This document shows positions 28,314 through 37,961 of a stretch of DNA of 64,000 nt, piece after piece. Position 1 is the first letter of the stretch; each line of letters begins with the position of its first letter. The translations under genes and the position numbers were made by a program. The notes beneath the pieces were generated by a model that was given only the letters and a program-made list of their open reading frames with translations, did not search any database and had not been told where the DNA came from. The DNA lies in assembly GCF_021049305.1 (NCBI RefSeq), contig NZ_CP088081.1, forward strand, positions 2,418,001 through 2,482,000. The letters run 5' to 3'. The DNA comes from Ideonella dechloratans (GTDB lineage: Bacteria; Pseudomonadota; Gammaproteobacteria; Burkholderiales; Burkholderiaceae_C).

Positions 28314-28388
28314 TGGTGGGCGGTGCAGGGTTCGAACCTGCGACCCCTGCCGTGTGAAGGCAGTGCTCTACCACTGAGCTAACCGCCC
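28314..28388 (-). tRNA. tRNA-Val (anticodon CAC), second copy
   Basis: 75 nt with encoded CCA. Identical to the copy at 28212-28286 except for one D-loop base (AGTGGTAG here, AGCGGTAG there). Transcribed first; the 27-bp spacer between copies has no terminator, so they are probably one transcript. Confidence 0.97.
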
Positions 28389-28478
28389 GGCTGCTACCTC
28401 CGGGTCGACTGATTCAGTCAGGCCCTTCGGATCGCGAACAACCGCTTCAGCAAGAAGTCGTTCCCGGGAAAGTCTGCC

Positions 28479-28508
28479 ATTATGCCATGGCCTTTTCCCA
28501 CAGGGCAA
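28479..28508 (-). promoter_or_regulatory. Candidate sigma-70 promoter for the tRNA-Val pair
   Basis: On the minus strand TTGCCC, 18 bp, CATAAT. It overlaps the last codons of dnaQ and starts RNA about 85 nt before the first tRNA, which would leave a 5' leader to be trimmed. Moderate match only. Confidence 0.4.
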
Positions 28509-29187
28509 GCACTTCGCCGGTTTTGTCGATGGACTTCATCACTTCGGCGTGGGCGGCCAGCTCGGCATCGGCCACGGCCACCAGCGGCAGGGCAAAGCTC
28601 GACAGGTCCTGCGAGCCCAGTTCCAGCGTGGGGCCGTCCCCCCCCTCGCTGGCGTCGATCACCAGGCTGCCCTGCCCGCGGGTCATGCGGATGTAGACCT
28701 CGGCCAGCAGTTCCGCGTCCAGCAAGGCGCCGTGCAGGGTCCGGCTGGAGTTGTCCACCTCCAGGCGCTTGCACAGCGCGTCCAGCGAGTTGCTCTTGCC
28801 GGGGAACATGTCCCGGGCCATCAGCAGCGAGTCGGTGACCGAGGCCACATGGGCGTGGAACAGCGGCTTGCCGATGCGCTTGAGCTCGGCGTCTAGGAAG
28901 CCCACGTCGAAGGCCGCGTTGTGGATGATGATCTCGGCCCCGGCCCAGTAGGCGATCAGGTCGTCCGCCACCGCCGAGAACAGGGGCTTGTCGGCCAGGA
29001 ACTCGTCGGTCAGGCCGTGCACCCGCACCGCCTCCTCGTTGTTCTTGCGCTCCGGGTTCAGGTAGAAGTGGCGGTTGTTGCCGGTCAGCCGCCGGTTGAC
29101 CATCTCCACGCAGCCGATTTCGACGATGCGGTCCCCGCTGTCGGGCGACAGGCCGGTGGTTTCCGTGTCCAGGAAGATCTGTCTCAT
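28480..29187 (-). CDS. dnaQ: DNA polymerase III epsilon subunit (3'-5' proofreading exonuclease)
   Basis: Proofreading subunit of the replicative polymerase core. 235 residues from [19 protein letters not shown]; the longer frame upstream lies inside lgt. DEDDh catalytic residues: Asp and Glu in LDTETTG, Asp in [12 protein letters not shown], His and Asp in [15 protein letters not shown]. The C-terminal 50 residues (LALWEKAMA end) would carry the alpha-subunit contact. The ATG overlaps the lgt stop by 3-4 bp, so the two are co-translated. Confidence 0.95.
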   Translation of the reverse strand: MRQIFLDTETTGLSPDSGDRIVEIGCVEMVNRRLTGNNRHFYLNPERKNNEEAVRVHGLTDEFLADKPLFSAVADDLIAYWAGAEIIIHNAAFDVGFLDAELKRIGKPLFHAHVASVTDSLLMARDMFPGKSNSLDALCKRLEVDNSSRTLHGALLDAELLAEVYIRMTRGQGSLVIDASEGGDGPTLELGSQDLSSFALPLVAVADAELAAHAEVMKSIDKTGEVLALWEKAMA

Positions 29188-30026
29188 GCGCGGGCTCCGG
29201 TGGATCCGACAGGACGGGCCCGGCGGGTGGCCCAGGCCCAGACCAGGGCGCCACCGACGATCATCGGCACGCACAGCCACTGGCCCATGCTCAGCCCGGT
29301 GGTGGCCGGCAGGTCACGCAGGAAGGAATCAGGCTCGCGGAAGTACTCGGCGATGAAGCGGAAGCAGCCGTAGCCCATCAGGAAGGCCCCCGACACCTGC
29401 CCGGCCCAGCGCGGCTTGCTGCCGTACCACCACAGCAGCGCGAACAGCAACACCCCCTCCATGCCGAACTCGTAAAGCTGGGAGGGATGACGGGGCAGCG
29501 GCGAGCCAGACTGCGGGAACACCATGCCCCAGGGCAGCGAGGGGTCGGCAAAACGACCCCAGAGCTCTCCGTTGATGAAGTTGCCGATGCGTCCACTGGC
29601 CAGGCCGGTGGGCACGCAGGGGGCGATCAGGTCGGTCACGTCCCAGAACGAGCGCTTGCGCAGCCAGCCGAACAGGGCCATCGCCGCCGTCACGCCCAGC
29701 AGCCCACCGTGGAAGGACATGCCACCCTTCCAGACCGAGAAGATCTCCAGCGGGTTGGCCAGGTAGAAGGCGGGCTTGTAGAACAGCACATAGCCCAGGC
29801 GACCGCCCAGCACCACGCCCAGCACGCCGAAGAACAGCAGGTCTTCGACGTCGCGCGCGGTCCAGCCAGCGTCGGCGAACCAGGGCTTGCGCACCCGCAG
29901 CCGGGCCAGCCAGAGGAACAGCCCGAACGCCACCAGGTAGGTGATGCCATACCAGTGGATCTGGACGGGGATGCCAAAACGCGTCAGGTCGAGCGCGATG
30001 GGGTTGAACTGCGGGTGAATCAGCAT
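29184..30026 (-). CDS. lgt: Prolipoprotein diacylglyceryl transferase
   Basis: Inner-membrane enzyme transferring diacylglycerol from phosphatidylglycerol to the lipobox Cys, first step of lipoprotein maturation. 280 residues with seven predicted membrane helices. The Lgt signature [14 protein letters not shown] is intact, and [12 protein letters not shown] contains the conserved H-x-x-Y-G. The C-terminal [12 protein letters not shown] is typical. Divergent from ilvD, overlapping dnaQ downstream. Confidence 0.97.
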   Translation of the reverse strand: MLIHPQFNPIALDLTRFGIPVQIHWYGITYLVAFGLFLWLARLRVRKPWFADAGWTARDVEDLLFFGVLGVVLGGRLGYVLFYKPAFYLANPLEIFSVWKGGMSFHGGLLGVTAAMALFGWLRKRSFWDVTDLIAPCVPTGLASGRIGNFINGELWGRFADPSLPWGMVFPQSGSPLPRHPSQLYEFGMEGVLLFALLWWYGSKPRWAGQVSGAFLMGYGCFRFIAEYFREPDSFLRDLPATTGLSMGQWLCVPMIVGGALVWAWATRRARPVGSTGARA

Positions 30027-30159
30027 GGGGCGGCATCATAAGCGTCCCGGCTGCGCGAAAATACGACGGCTGTGCGGCAACCCTGCCCGCAGCGTGACCG
30101 CGTACTGCCTCGCCGCGCGCCCGACCAACGCCCATCAACGCTCCACAGCGCCTCCGCAC

Positions 30160-32019
30160 ATGCCCGCCTACCGCTCCAAGACTTCCACTGCTGGCCGCAA
30201 CATGGCCGGTGCCCGCGCCCTGTGGCGCGCCACCGGCATGAAGGATGGCGACTTCAGCAAGCCCATCATCGCCATCGCCAACTCCTTCACCCAGTTCGTG
30301 CCCGGCCATGTGCACCTGAAGGACCTGGGCCAGCTGGTGGCCCGCGAGATCGAGGCCGCCGGCGGTGTGGCCAAGGAGTTCAACACCATCGCGGTGGACG
30401 ATGGCATCGCCATGGGCCACGACGGCATGCTGTACTCGCTGCCCAGCCGGGACATCATCGCCGACTCGGTGGAGTACATGGTCAACGCCCACTGCGCCGA
30501 CGCGCTGGTGTGCATCTCCAACTGCGACAAGATCACCCCGGGGATGCTGATGGCCGCGATGCGCCTGAACATCCCGGTGGTCTTCGTCTCCGGCGGCCCG
30601 ATGGAAGCCGGCAAGGCACGTCTGGCCGATCCGACCACCCACACCGTCCAGATCAAGAAGCTCGACCTGATCGACGCCATGGTGATGGCCGCGGACAGCA
30701 AGGTGAGCGACGCCGATGTGGCCGAAGTCGAACGGTCGGCCTGCCCCACCTGCGGCAGCTGCTCGGGCATGTTCACCGCCAACTCGATGAACTGCCTGAC
30801 CGAGGCCCTGGGCCTGTCCCTGCCGGGCAACGGCACGGTGGTGGCCACCCACGCCGACCGCGAGCAGCTGTTCCTGCGCGCCGGCCGCCTGGCGGTCGAG
30901 CTGTGCCGGCGCTACTACGAGCAGGGCGACGAGTCCGTGCTGCCCCGCAGCATCGGCAAGAAGGCCTTCGAGAACGCGATGACGCTGGACATCGCCATGG
31001 GCGGCTCGACCAACACCATCCTGCACATCCTGGCCACCGCCCAGGAGGCCGGCATCGCCTTCGACATGACGGACATCGACCGCCTCTCGCGCGACGTGCC
31101 GCAGCTGTGCAAGGTGGCCCCCAACACCAACAAGTACCACATCGAGGACGTGCACCGCGCCGGCGGCATCATGGCCATCCTGGGCGAGCTGGAGCGCGCC
31201 GGCAAGCTGCACACCGACGTGCCCACCGTGCACGCCAAGACCCTGGGCGATGCGCTGGCCCAGTGGGATGTGCGCCGCACCCAGGACGAGGCCGTCAAGA
31301 CCTTCTACATGGCCGGCCCTGCCGGCATCCCGACCCAGGTGGCCTTCAGCCAGGCCACCCGCTGGCCCAGCCTGGACCTGGACCGCGCCGAGGGCTGCAT
31401 CCGCTCCTTCGAGCACGCCTTCAGCAAGGAAGGTGGACTGGCCGTGCTGCGCGGCAACATCGCCCTGGACGGCTGCGTGGTGAAGACCGCCGGCGTGGAC
31501 GACAGCCTGCTGGTCTTCGAGGGCCCGGCCCATGTGGTCGAGAGCCAGGACGAGGCGGTCGAGCACATCCTGAACGACCAGGTGAAGGCCGGCGACGTGG
31601 TGATCGTGCGCTACGAGGGCCCCAAGGGCGGCCCCGGCATGCAGGAAATGCTCTACCCGACCAGCTACATCAAGTCCAAGGGCCTGGGCAAGGCCTGCGC
31701 GCTGCTGACCGATGGCCGCTTCTCGGGCGGCACCTCGGGTCTGTCGATCGGCCACTGCTCGCCCGAAGCGGCGGCCGGCGGCACCATCGGCCTGGTGAAG
31801 AACGGCGACCGCATCCGCATCGACATCCCCGCGCGCTCGATCAACGTGCTGGTGAGCGACGAGGAACTGGCCCGTCGCCGCGCCGAGCAGGACGCCAAGG
31901 GCTGGAAGCCGGCCCAGCCGCGCCCGCGCAAGGTGTCGGCCGCGCTGAAGGCCTACGCCCTGCTGGCCACCTCGGCCGACAAGGGCGCGGTGCGCGATCT
32001 GTCCAAGCTGGAAGACTGA
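30160..32019 (+). CDS. ilvD: Dihydroxy-acid dehydratase
   Basis: Fe-S dehydratase giving the 2-oxo acids that precede valine and isoleucine (and 2-oxoisovalerate for leuA). 619 residues from [20 protein letters not shown], the length of the E. coli-type enzyme. Cluster cysteines lie in [10 protein letters not shown] and [17 protein letters not shown]; the modified-Lys/Mg region is [12 protein letters not shown]. The C-terminal [20 protein letters not shown] is the second family signature. It is separate from the ilvI-H-C operon in this window and carries no visible leader peptide in its 133-bp upstream gap. Confidence 0.97.
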   Translation: MPAYRSKTSTAGRNMAGARALWRATGMKDGDFSKPIIAIANSFTQFVPGHVHLKDLGQLVAREIEAAGGVAKEFNTIAVDDGIAMGHDGMLYSLPSRDIIADSVEYMVNAHCADALVCISNCDKITPGMLMAAMRLNIPVVFVSGGPMEAGKARLADPTTHTVQIKKLDLIDAMVMAADSKVSDADVAEVERSACPTCGSCSGMFTANSMNCLTEALGLSLPGNGTVVATHADREQLFLRAGRLAVELCRRYYEQGDESVLPRSIGKKAFENAMTLDIAMGGSTNTILHILATAQEAGIAFDMTDIDRLSRDVPQLCKVAPNTNKYHIEDVHRAGGIMAILGELERAGKLHTDVPTVHAKTLGDALAQWDVRRTQDEAVKTFYMAGPAGIPTQVAFSQATRWPSLDLDRAEGCIRSFEHAFSKEGGLAVLRGNIALDGCVVKTAGVDDSLLVFEGPAHVVESQDEAVEHILNDQVKAGDVVIVRYEGPKGGPGMQEMLYPTSYIKSKGLGKACALLTDGRFSGGTSGLSIGHCSPEAAAGGTIGLVKNGDRIRIDIPARSINVLVSDEELARRRAEQDAKGWKPAQPRPRKVSAALKAYALLATSADKGAVRDLSKLED

Positions 32020-32062
32020 CGCCCGCAGAGGGACCGGCCCGGGCGGGCCCGGCCGGTTCCAC

Positions 32063-32311
32063 TCACTTGCGGCGGGAGTTCTTGACGCCCAGGCCCATCG
32101 CGTCGATGTTGCGACGCCGCCGCTCTTCCTTGCGTGCGGCGTCCTTGTCCATCGCGCGGCGGCGGGTCAGGCCCGTCGCATCGGCATAGCCCCACCAGGC
32201 CAGCGCCAGGCCGAAGGGCAGCAGCACCCAGACCCAGGACCAGCCGGCCACCGGCCCCCACTCGGCGAGCTTCATCACCAGCAACAGCACGCCCAGCACC
32301 ACAAAAGCCAT
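32063..32311 (-). CDS. Small Trp-rich membrane protein (TIGR04438 type)
   Basis: 82 residues. Two hydrophobic helices rich in Trp (VVLGVLLLVMKLAEWGPVAG, then WSWVWVLLPFGLALAWWGYA) followed by a very basic tail (RKEERRRRNIDAMGLGVKNS). The pattern fits the small Trp-rich family common in Burkholderiales. Function unknown. The IS5 element inserted 61 bp upstream of its start, so its own promoter region may be disrupted. Confidence 0.8.
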   Translation of the reverse strand: MAFVVLGVLLLVMKLAEWGPVAGWSWVWVLLPFGLALAWWGYADATGLTRRRAMDKDAARKEERRRRNIDAMGLGVKNSRRK

Positions 32312-32368
32312 CGTGTTCTCCTTGCCTGCCTCCCGATCGGCCTCGAACGGACGGCCCGGCAGACTTCC

Positions 32369-32372
32369 CTAG
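32369..32372. repeat. Left target-site duplication CTAG
   Basis: Four-base direct repeat CTAG, matched at 33552-33555, flanking the IS. CTAG is the typical target of the IS5 subgroup. Confidence 0.85.
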
Positions 32373-32398
32373 GGAAGGTCTGCACAACTCGCAACCCG
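32373..32398. repeat. IS5-type left terminal inverted repeat
   Basis: 26 bp, perfectly complementary to 33526-33551. Read outward it contains TTGCGA at the spacing of a -35, but the flanking sequence offers only TAGGGA as a -10. Confidence 0.95.
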
Positions 32399-32520
32399 GC
32401 GTGGCTGCACGCTGAGACGATGGGAATGTGATGCTGTGGATGGCAAATTTGCTGCGATTTCCAGGTCTGCAGGCCCGAACAGGTCCGCGACCCGGGCCAT
32501 TTGCCATGCTGCGGACGCAC

Positions 32521-33483
32521 TCATGCCATCGCTCCGATGAGTTTGCGCCGCGCCATCCACAGATTGGCCAGCGCAAACAGCGTGTGCAACTGCGCCGTGT
32601 TCTTGGCCAGCCCGCGGTAGCGCACCTTGATGTGTCCGAACTGGCGCTTGATCACTCGGAACGGATGTTCGACACGTGCCCGGATGCCCGCTTTGACCTT
32701 CTCGAGCTGCTCGGTGAGGGCCTCGATCGGTTTGGCCGGGTTCAGTGTGCGACGCTTGCCCGGCCGCATGGCGATGTTCCAAGCCACACCCACCCTGGCG
32801 TCCGGACGCTTGTCGGCACCTCGATAGCCGGCATCGGCGTAGACCTCGCGGTCGCTCGGGCGCACCAGGCTGTTGGCCTCGGTCACGTCATTGACCGCTC
32901 CGCTGGTGCCGCGCACGGTGTGGACCAGGCCCGATTCGATGTCCACCCCGATGTGGCACTTCATGCCGAAGTACCACTGCTGGCCCTTCCTGCTTTGCTT
33001 CATTTCCGGGTCGCGCTCGCCGCTGCTGTTCTTGGTCGAGCTCGGTGCGGCGATCAGCGTGGCATCCACCACCGAGCCGCCCTTGAGCATCACGCCCTTG
33101 GCGCTCAGCAGGTCGTTGACGGTCTGCAGGATCTGCGCGGTCAGCTTGTGCTTCTCCAGCACATGCCGAAAGCGCAGGATCGTGCTCTCGTCGGGCAGCC
33201 GCTCGTCCCAGCCTTCCAGGCCCGCGAACTCGCGGAACACCGGCATGTCGTGCAGCGCTTCTTCCATCGCCGGGTCACTCAGCGTGAACCATTGCTGCAT
33301 GAAGTGGATGCGCAGCATGGTCTCCGGCGAGAACGGCGGGCGGCCTCGCTTGCCATCGGGCAGGTACGGGGACACCAGCGCCACCAGATCCGACCAGGGC
33401 ACGACCTTCTCCATTTCGTCCAGGAACTCCCGGCGTCGCGTTCGCTTGGTCGTCTGTCCCAAACCCAGGCTGTGCTGCTTCAT
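32521..33483 (-). CDS. IS5-family DDE transposase
   Basis: 320 residues, close to IS5 transposase InsH throughout. The DDE catalytic triad is visible: first Asp in GGSVVDATLIAAPSSTKN (near 145), second in YADAGYRGADKR (near 215), Glu in RARVEHPFRVIKRQFG (near 270, the Y-x2-R-x3-E-x6-K-like block). The N-terminal DUF772-type domain includes PPFSPETMLRIHFMQQWF. No frameshift or stop; probably active. The only transposase seen in the window. Confidence 0.96.
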   Translation of the reverse strand: MKQHSLGLGQTTKRTRRREFLDEMEKVVPWSDLVALVSPYLPDGKRGRPPFSPETMLRIHFMQQWFTLSDPAMEEALHDMPVFREFAGLEGWDERLPDESTILRFRHVLEKHKLTAQILQTVNDLLSAKGVMLKGGSVVDATLIAAPSSTKNSSGERDPEMKQSRKGQQWYFGMKCHIGVDIESGLVHTVRGTSGAVNDVTEANSLVRPSDREVYADAGYRGADKRPDARVGVAWNIAMRPGKRRTLNPAKPIEALTEQLEKVKAGIRARVEHPFRVIKRQFGHIKVRYRGLAKNTAQLHTLFALANLWMARRKLIGAMA

Positions 33484-33525
33484 GGCCCGTATCGTCTCAG
33501 CGCTTCACGTCCGCGCCAAGCACCA

Positions 33526-33551
33526 CGGGTTGCGAGTTGTGCAGACCTTCC
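33526..33551. repeat. IS5-type right terminal inverted repeat
   Basis: 26 bp, perfectly complementary to 32373-32398. Its outward TTGCGA (33530-33535) is 17 bp from a TAGAAT just outside the element. Confidence 0.95.
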
Positions 33552-33558
33552 CTAGAAT
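33530..33558 (+). promoter_or_regulatory. Hybrid promoter formed by IS end and target site
   Basis: TTGCGA (inside the right terminal repeat), 17-bp spacer, TAGAAT at 33553-33558. The -10 begins inside the CTAG duplication, so it existed before insertion; the -35 is supplied by the IS. The same TAGAAT hexamer is used upstream of 6S RNA and rpsU in this window. The reconstructed empty site has only ACGGAC at the -35 position. Start of RNA would be near 33565, about 54 nt before the cytochrome ATG. Confidence 0.7.
33552..33555. repeat. Right target-site duplication CTAG
   Basis: Second copy of the CTAG at 32369-32372; also forms the first bases of the TAGAAT -10 box. Confidence 0.85.
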
Positions 33559-33618
33559 GGGTTTCCCACTGTAAATCACCCACCCTGGCTCCACCATGGG
33601 GCATCGGAAGGAGACTTG

Positions 33619-33930
33619 ATGAAACAGCTGCTGCCCGCCGCCTTGCTGTGGCTTTCGGCATCCACCGTGCTGGCCGCACCGAATGCGCAGGCGCTGGCCA
33701 CCAGCAAGAACTGCCTGGCCTGCCATGCCGTGGATCGCAAGCTGGTGGGGCCGTCCTACCAGGATGTGGCGGCGCGCTACGCCGGCCAGAAGGATGCCGT
33801 GAGCCGCCTGGCCGAGAAGATCCAGAAGGGGGGCTCGGGCAGCTGGGGCCCCGTGCCCATGCCCGCCAACCCGGTCACGCCGGAAGAAGCCCAGACCCTG
33901 GCGAGCTGGGTGCTGTCTCACAAGAAGTGA
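33619..33930 (+). CDS. Class I cytochrome c (c551/c552-like)
   Basis: Small periplasmic electron carrier, 103 residues. The signal peptide ends STVLAAPNA. The haem motif is CLACH near residue 33 and the sixth ligand is the Met in GPVPMPANPVTPEEAQTLASW. The chosen ATG has AAGGAG 5 nt upstream; a TTG one codon earlier is unlikely. Monocistronic with its own terminator. Transcription probably now depends on the IS-derived promoter. Confidence 0.94.
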   Translation: MKQLLPAALLWLSASTVLAAPNAQALATSKNCLACHAVDRKLVGPSYQDVAARYAGQKDAVSRLAEKIQKGGSGSWGPVPMPANPVTPEEAQTLASWVLSHKK

Positions 33931-33956
33931 AGCTGGCGCCGCCCTGCGCGACCCCA

Positions 33957-33986
33957 TGAAAAAAGCCCCGCACTGCGGGGCTTTTT
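33957..33986. terminator. Bidirectional terminator (cytochrome c / acs)
   Basis: Stem GCCCCGC/GCGGGGC with a 3-nt loop, A-run on one side and five T on the other. Serves the two convergent genes. Confidence 0.9.
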
Positions 33987-34001
33987 GCTGGGCGCTTCGG
34001 C

Positions 34002-35969
34002 TCAGTTGTTCTGCGCCAGCTGGTCCAGGATGGCCGGGTTCTCCAGCGTGGAGGTGTCCTGGGTGATGGCCTCGCCCTTGGCGATCGAGCGCAGCAGGCG
34101 GCGCATGATCTTGCCCGAGCGGGTCTTGGGCAGGTTGTCGCCGAAGCGGATGTCCTTGGGCTTGGCGATCGGGCCGATCTCCTTGCCCACGTGGTCGCGC
34201 AACTGCTTGGCGATGGCCTTGGCCTCGTCGCCGGTGGGGCGCGGACGCTTGAGCACGACGAAGGCGCAGATGGCCTCGCCGGTCGTGTCGTCCGGACGGC
34301 CCACCACCGCGGCCTCGGCCACCAGCTCGGTGCAGCTCACCAGGGCCGATTCGATCTCCATCGTGCCCATGCGGTGGCCCGAGACGTTCAGCACGTCGTC
34401 GATGCGGCCGGTGATGGTGAAGTAGCCGGTCTTGGGATCGCGGATCGCACCGTCGCCCGCCAGGTAGTACTTGCCCTGGAAGTCGGCCGGGTAGTAGCTC
34501 TTCTTAAAGCGCTCCGGGTCGCCCCAGATGTTGCGGATCATCGAAGGCCAGGGGCGCTTGACCACCAGGATGCCGCCCTGGCCCCAGGGCACGTCCTTGC
34601 CGGTCTCGTCCACCACCGCGGCCTGGATGCCCGGGAAGGGCAGCGTGCAGGAGCCCGGCACAAGCGGGGTGGCGCCCGGCAGCGGGGTGATCATGTGGCC
34701 GCCGGTCTCGGTCTGCCAGAAGGTGTCCACGATGGGGCAGCGGCCGCCGCCCACATGCTGGTGGTACCACTCCCAGGCGGCCGGGTTGATCGGCTCACCC
34801 ACCGAGCCCAGGATGCGCAGGCTCGACAGGTCGTAGCTCTTGGGATGCACGGCGTCGTTGGCCTCGGCGGCCTTGATCAGGCTGCGGATGGCGGTGGGCG
34901 CGGTGTAGAAGATGCTGACCTTGTGGTCCTGGATCATCTTCCAGAAGCGGCCGGCGTCCGGGTAGGTGGGCACGCCTTCGAAGACGATCTCGGTGCCGCC
35001 CAGGGCCAGCGGGCCGTAGGTGATGTAGCTGTGGCCGGTGACCCAGCCGATGTCGGCCGTGCACCAGAAGACATCGTCCTCGCGCAGGTCGAAGGTCCAG
35101 GAGGTGGTGAGCGCCGCATGCAGCAGGTAGCCGCCGGTGCTGTGCTGCACGCCCTTGGGCTTGCCGGTGGAGCCGCTGGTGTAGAGCAGGAACAGCGGAT
35201 GCTCGGCCTCGACCCACTCGGGCTCGCAGCTGTCGGGCAGGCCGGCCACGGCATCGGCCATCCAGAGGTCACGGCCTTCCTTCATGGTCACCGCACCGCC
35301 GGTGCGCTTGACCACCAGCACCTTCTCGATGGCACCGCAGCCGTCCAGCGCCAGCGCTTCGTCCACGATGGCCTTCAGGGGCAGGTGCTTGCCGCCACGC
35401 ACCTGTTCATCGGCGGTGATGACCAGCTTGGCGCCGGTGTCCTCGATGCGGTCACGCAGCGACTGGGCCGAGAAGCCACCGAACACCACCGAGTGGATGG
35501 CACCGATGCGGGCGCAGGCCTGCATGGCCGCCACGCCGTCGATCGACATGGCGATGTAGATGACGACGCGGTCGCCCTTCTTGACGCCTTGGGCCCGCAG
35601 CGCGTTGGCGATGCGGCAGGTGCGCGCCAGCAGTTCGCTGTAGCTGACCTTGGTGACCTCGCCGCCATCGGCCTCGAAGATCAGCGCAGTCTTGTCGCCC
35701 AGGCCGCGCTCGATGTTGCGGTCCAGGCAGTTGTAGGAGGCATTGAGCGTGCCGTCGGAGAACCACTTGAAGAACGGCGCCTCGCTCTCGTCGAGCACCT
35801 TGGTGAACGGCGTCTTCCAGGTGATCAGCTCACGTGCGCGCTTGGCCCAGAAGCCCTCGTAATCGGTCTCCGCTTCCTTGCAGAGCGCCTCGTAGGCGGC
35901 CATGCCCGAGACACGGGCCTGGGCTGCCACGGCAGGATCGGGGGCGTAGATCTTCAGCTCGTCGCTCAT
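34002..35969 (-). CDS. acs: Acetyl-CoA synthetase (AMP-forming)
   Basis: Activates acetate to acetyl-CoA through acetyl-AMP. 655 residues from [20 protein letters not shown], with GGAGA 7 nt upstream; the longer frame is ignored. Core motifs: nucleotide loop [12 protein letters not shown], then [18 protein letters not shown], and the hinge Asp region [20 protein letters not shown]. The C-terminal [11 protein letters not shown] holds the catalytic, reversibly acetylated Lys. A 15-bp palindrome about 95 bp upstream is a likely regulator site. Confidence 0.97.
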   Translation of the reverse strand: MSDELKIYAPDPAVAAQARVSGMAAYEALCKEAETDYEGFWAKRARELITWKTPFTKVLDESEAPFFKWFSDGTLNASYNCLDRNIERGLGDKTALIFEADGGEVTKVSYSELLARTCRIANALRAQGVKKGDRVVIYIAMSIDGVAAMQACARIGAIHSVVFGGFSAQSLRDRIEDTGAKLVITADEQVRGGKHLPLKAIVDEALALDGCGAIEKVLVVKRTGGAVTMKEGRDLWMADAVAGLPDSCEPEWVEAEHPLFLLYTSGSTGKPKGVQHSTGGYLLHAALTTSWTFDLREDDVFWCTADIGWVTGHSYITYGPLALGGTEIVFEGVPTYPDAGRFWKMIQDHKVSIFYTAPTAIRSLIKAAEANDAVHPKSYDLSSLRILGSVGEPINPAAWEWYHQHVGGGRCPIVDTFWQTETGGHMITPLPGATPLVPGSCTLPFPGIQAAVVDETGKDVPWGQGGILVVKRPWPSMIRNIWGDPERFKKSYYPADFQGKYYLAGDGAIRDPKTGYFTITGRIDDVLNVSGHRMGTMEIESALVSCTELVAEAAVVGRPDDTTGEAICAFVVLKRPRPTGDEAKAIAKQLRDHVGKEIGPIAKPKDIRFGDNLPKTRSGKIMRRLLRSIAKGEAITQDTSTLENPAILDQLAQNN

Positions 35970-36063
35970 CGTGATGTCTCCTGTGTTCTCGATTCGAGTG
36001 CTTGAATGCACTTTCCGGCGCAACTGTGGCCCCCGGGTCTGACGATGGCCTTACTCTGAATCC

Positions 36064-36078
36064 TGCTGCAATGCAGCA
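36064..36078. promoter_or_regulatory. Palindromic operator candidate upstream of acs and the YqhA gene
   Basis: Perfect 15-bp palindrome TGCTGCA-A-TGCAGCA in the 210-bp divergent region. Its core CTGC-N3-GCAG resembles, from memory, sites reported for PhaR-type regulators of acetyl-CoA/PHB metabolism. The binding protein is unknown. Confidence 0.5.
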
Positions 36079-36179
36079 AATTGACGGCAGATGCCGCCGT
36101 CATGGCGGTGTTGCGGGACAACCCTAGAATCCCGGCATTCCCGAGCTTCCGGCCTGTCACCGCGGCCATCCCCGACCCG

Positions 36180-36794
36180 ATGAACACCCCGCCCCCCTCC
36201 GGACGGCCCATGCGCCCCCTGCCCGCCCTGATCTTCGCCAGCCGCTGGCTGCAGCTGCCGCTGTATCTGGGCCTGATCCTGGCCCAGGCCGTCTACGTCT
36301 TCCACTTCTGGGTGGAACTCGTCCACCTGATCGAAGCGGCCTTCGGCAACACCCAGGCCCTGGACACGCTGGTCAAGAGCGTGGGCTATCTTCCTCCCAC
36401 CGATGGGCAGGTCAAGCTCAACGAAACCCTGATCATGCTCGTGGTGCTGGGCCTGATCGACGTGGTGATGATCAGCAATCTGCTGATCATGGTGATCGTT
36501 GGCGGCTACGAGACCTTCGTCTCACGCATGAACCTGGAGGGCCACCCGGACCAGCCGGAATGGCTGGACCATGTGAACGCCTCGGTGCTGAAGGTGAAGC
36601 TGGCCACGGCCATCATCGGCATCAGCTCGATCCACCTGCTGAAGTCCTTCATCAGCGCGGCCAACATCGACCAGAAGACCCTGCTCTGGCAGACGCTGAT
36701 CCACCTGACCTTCCTGCTGTCGGCCCTGGCCATTGCCGCCACCGACCGCCTGCTGGGTCATGGCCACAAGCCGGCCGCGGGCGAAGAACACTGA
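36180..36794 (+). CDS. YqhA family (UPF0114) integral membrane protein
   Basis: 204 residues. Four membrane helices with family motifs: [52 protein letters not shown], and [24 protein letters not shown]. Function unknown. Divergent from acs; a CTAGAAT box at 36124-36130 lies about 50 bp upstream of the start and may be its -10. An internal ATG (MRPLPALIF) 30 bp later is the alternative start. Confidence 0.9.
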   Translation: MNTPPPSGRPMRPLPALIFASRWLQLPLYLGLILAQAVYVFHFWVELVHLIEAAFGNTQALDTLVKSVGYLPPTDGQVKLNETLIMLVVLGLIDVVMISNLLIMVIVGGYETFVSRMNLEGHPDQPEWLDHVNASVLKVKLATAIIGISSIHLLKSFISAANIDQKTLLWQTLIHLTFLLSALAIAATDRLLGHGHKPAAGEEH

Positions 36795-36797
36795 GCT

Positions 36798-37961
36798 TCA
36801 GCGGGGGCGGCGCGCCAGCAGCAGCGCCCCCAGCACGCCCGACAGCACGGAGCCGCACAGCACGCCCAGCTTGACGGGCGTGTCATGGTCCCCGGGCAGG
36901 CCGACAAAGGCCAGGCCGCCGATGAACAGGCTCATCGTGAAGCCGATGCCGCACAGCACGCTCACGCCGAAGACCTGTCCCCAACTGGCCCCTGCCGGTG
37001 CGCTGGCCCAACCCAGCCGCACCATCGCCCAGACGCAGCCGAAGACGCCCAGCGTCTTGCCCACCACCAGGCCGGCGGTGATGCCCAGCGACACCGGCTG
37101 CAGCAGATCGGACCAGCTCAGGCCGGCCAGCGACACCCCCGCATTGGCGAAGGCGAACATCGGCAACACCCCAAAGGCCACCCAGGGGTGCAGGCCGTGC
37201 TCCAGGGCCTCGGCCGGCGAATGGCCGTCCTCGCCATCGCTGGGGATGAACAGGGCCGTCGCCACCCCGGCCAGCGTGGCGTGCACGCCCGACTTCAGCA
37301 CGCAGACCCACATCACCAGGCCGATCACGATATAGAGATCGGCCCGGCGCACCCCCGCCCGGTTCAGCAGCGCCAGCAACACCAGGCAGGCCGCCGCGGC
37401 CCCCAGCATGGCCAGGGACAGCTGGGCCGTGTAGAAGACGGCGATGACCGCGATGGCCCCCAGGTCGTCGATGATGGCCACCGCGGTCAGGAAAACCTTG
37501 AGCGAAGGCGGCACCCGCGGACCCAGCAGCATCACGATGCCGATGGCAAAGGCGATGTCGGTGGCCGCGGGAATCGCCCAGCCGCGCAGGGCCGCCGGGT
37601 CGCCCCAGTTGATGGCCACGTAGATCAGGGCCGGCAGCGCCATGCCGCCCAGGGCGGCCACCGCCGGCAGCGCGGCCTGGGCCGGGCGCGAGAGCTCGCC
37701 ATGCACGAACTCGCGCTTGATCTCCAGCCCGACCAGGAAGAAGAACACCGCCATCCACAGATCGTTGACCCAGACCTGCAGCGGCTTGGCCAGCACCAGC
37801 CAGTCGCCACCGATCCGCACCTCGCCCGGAATCTGGTCGAAGGCCACATACAGCGGGGCCCAGGGCGAGTTGCTGAAAATGAGCGCCGCCACCGTGGCCA
37901 GCGCCAGGACGATGCCCCCGGCGGTGGGGGCCGCGAAGAAGCGCTTGATTCCGTCGAACAC
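36798..37961 (-). CDS. nhaA: Na+/H+ antiporter NhaA
   Basis: Inner-membrane antiporter exporting Na+ for two protons. 387 residues from a GTG at 37961 (FDGIKRFFAAPTAGGI), preceded by GAGGAG. The open frame extends to 38090, but this start matches E. coli NhaA in length (388) and N-terminus. Ion-binding Asp pair: IPAATDIAFAIG carries the unwound-helix TD, and AVAIIDDLGAIAVIAVFY the DD. FFFLVGLEIKREFVHGELS is a family signature. Convergent with the YqhA gene, 3 bp apart. Confidence 0.94.
   Translation of the reverse strand: MFDGIKRFFAAPTAGGIVLALATVAALIFSNSPWAPLYVAFDQIPGEVRIGGDWLVLAKPLQVWVNDLWMAVFFFLVGLEIKREFVHGELSRPAQAALPAVAALGGMALPALIYVAINWGDPAALRGWAIPAATDIAFAIGIVMLLGPRVPPSLKVFLTAVAIIDDLGAIAVIAVFYTAQLSLAMLGAAAACLVLLALLNRAGVRRADLYIVIGLVMWVCVLKSGVHATLAGVATALFIPSDGEDGHSPAEALEHGLHPWVAFGVLPMFAFANAGVSLAGLSWSDLLQPVSLGITAGLVVGKTLGVFGCVWAMVRLGWASAPAGASWGQVFGVSVLCGIGFTMSLFIGGLAFVGLPGDHDTPVKLGVLCGSVLSGVLGALLLARRPR

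Larger units (their letters stand above)
32373..33551 (-). mobile_element. IS5-family insertion sequence, complete
   Basis: 1179 bp, bounded by 26-bp perfect inverted repeats (GGAAGGTCTGCACAAC... at the left end) and by a CTAG target duplication. It holds a single intact transposase gene on the minus strand. Intact ends, an open frame and a conserved duplication suggest recent movement. It lies between the Trp-rich gene and a cytochrome c gene, with the right end 67 bp from the cytochrome start. Confidence 0.96.

Noticed and set aside
32521..33483. Possible frameshifted or degenerate transposase
   Set aside because: The frame is continuous, the DDE residues are present and both ends are intact; it is a complete IS.
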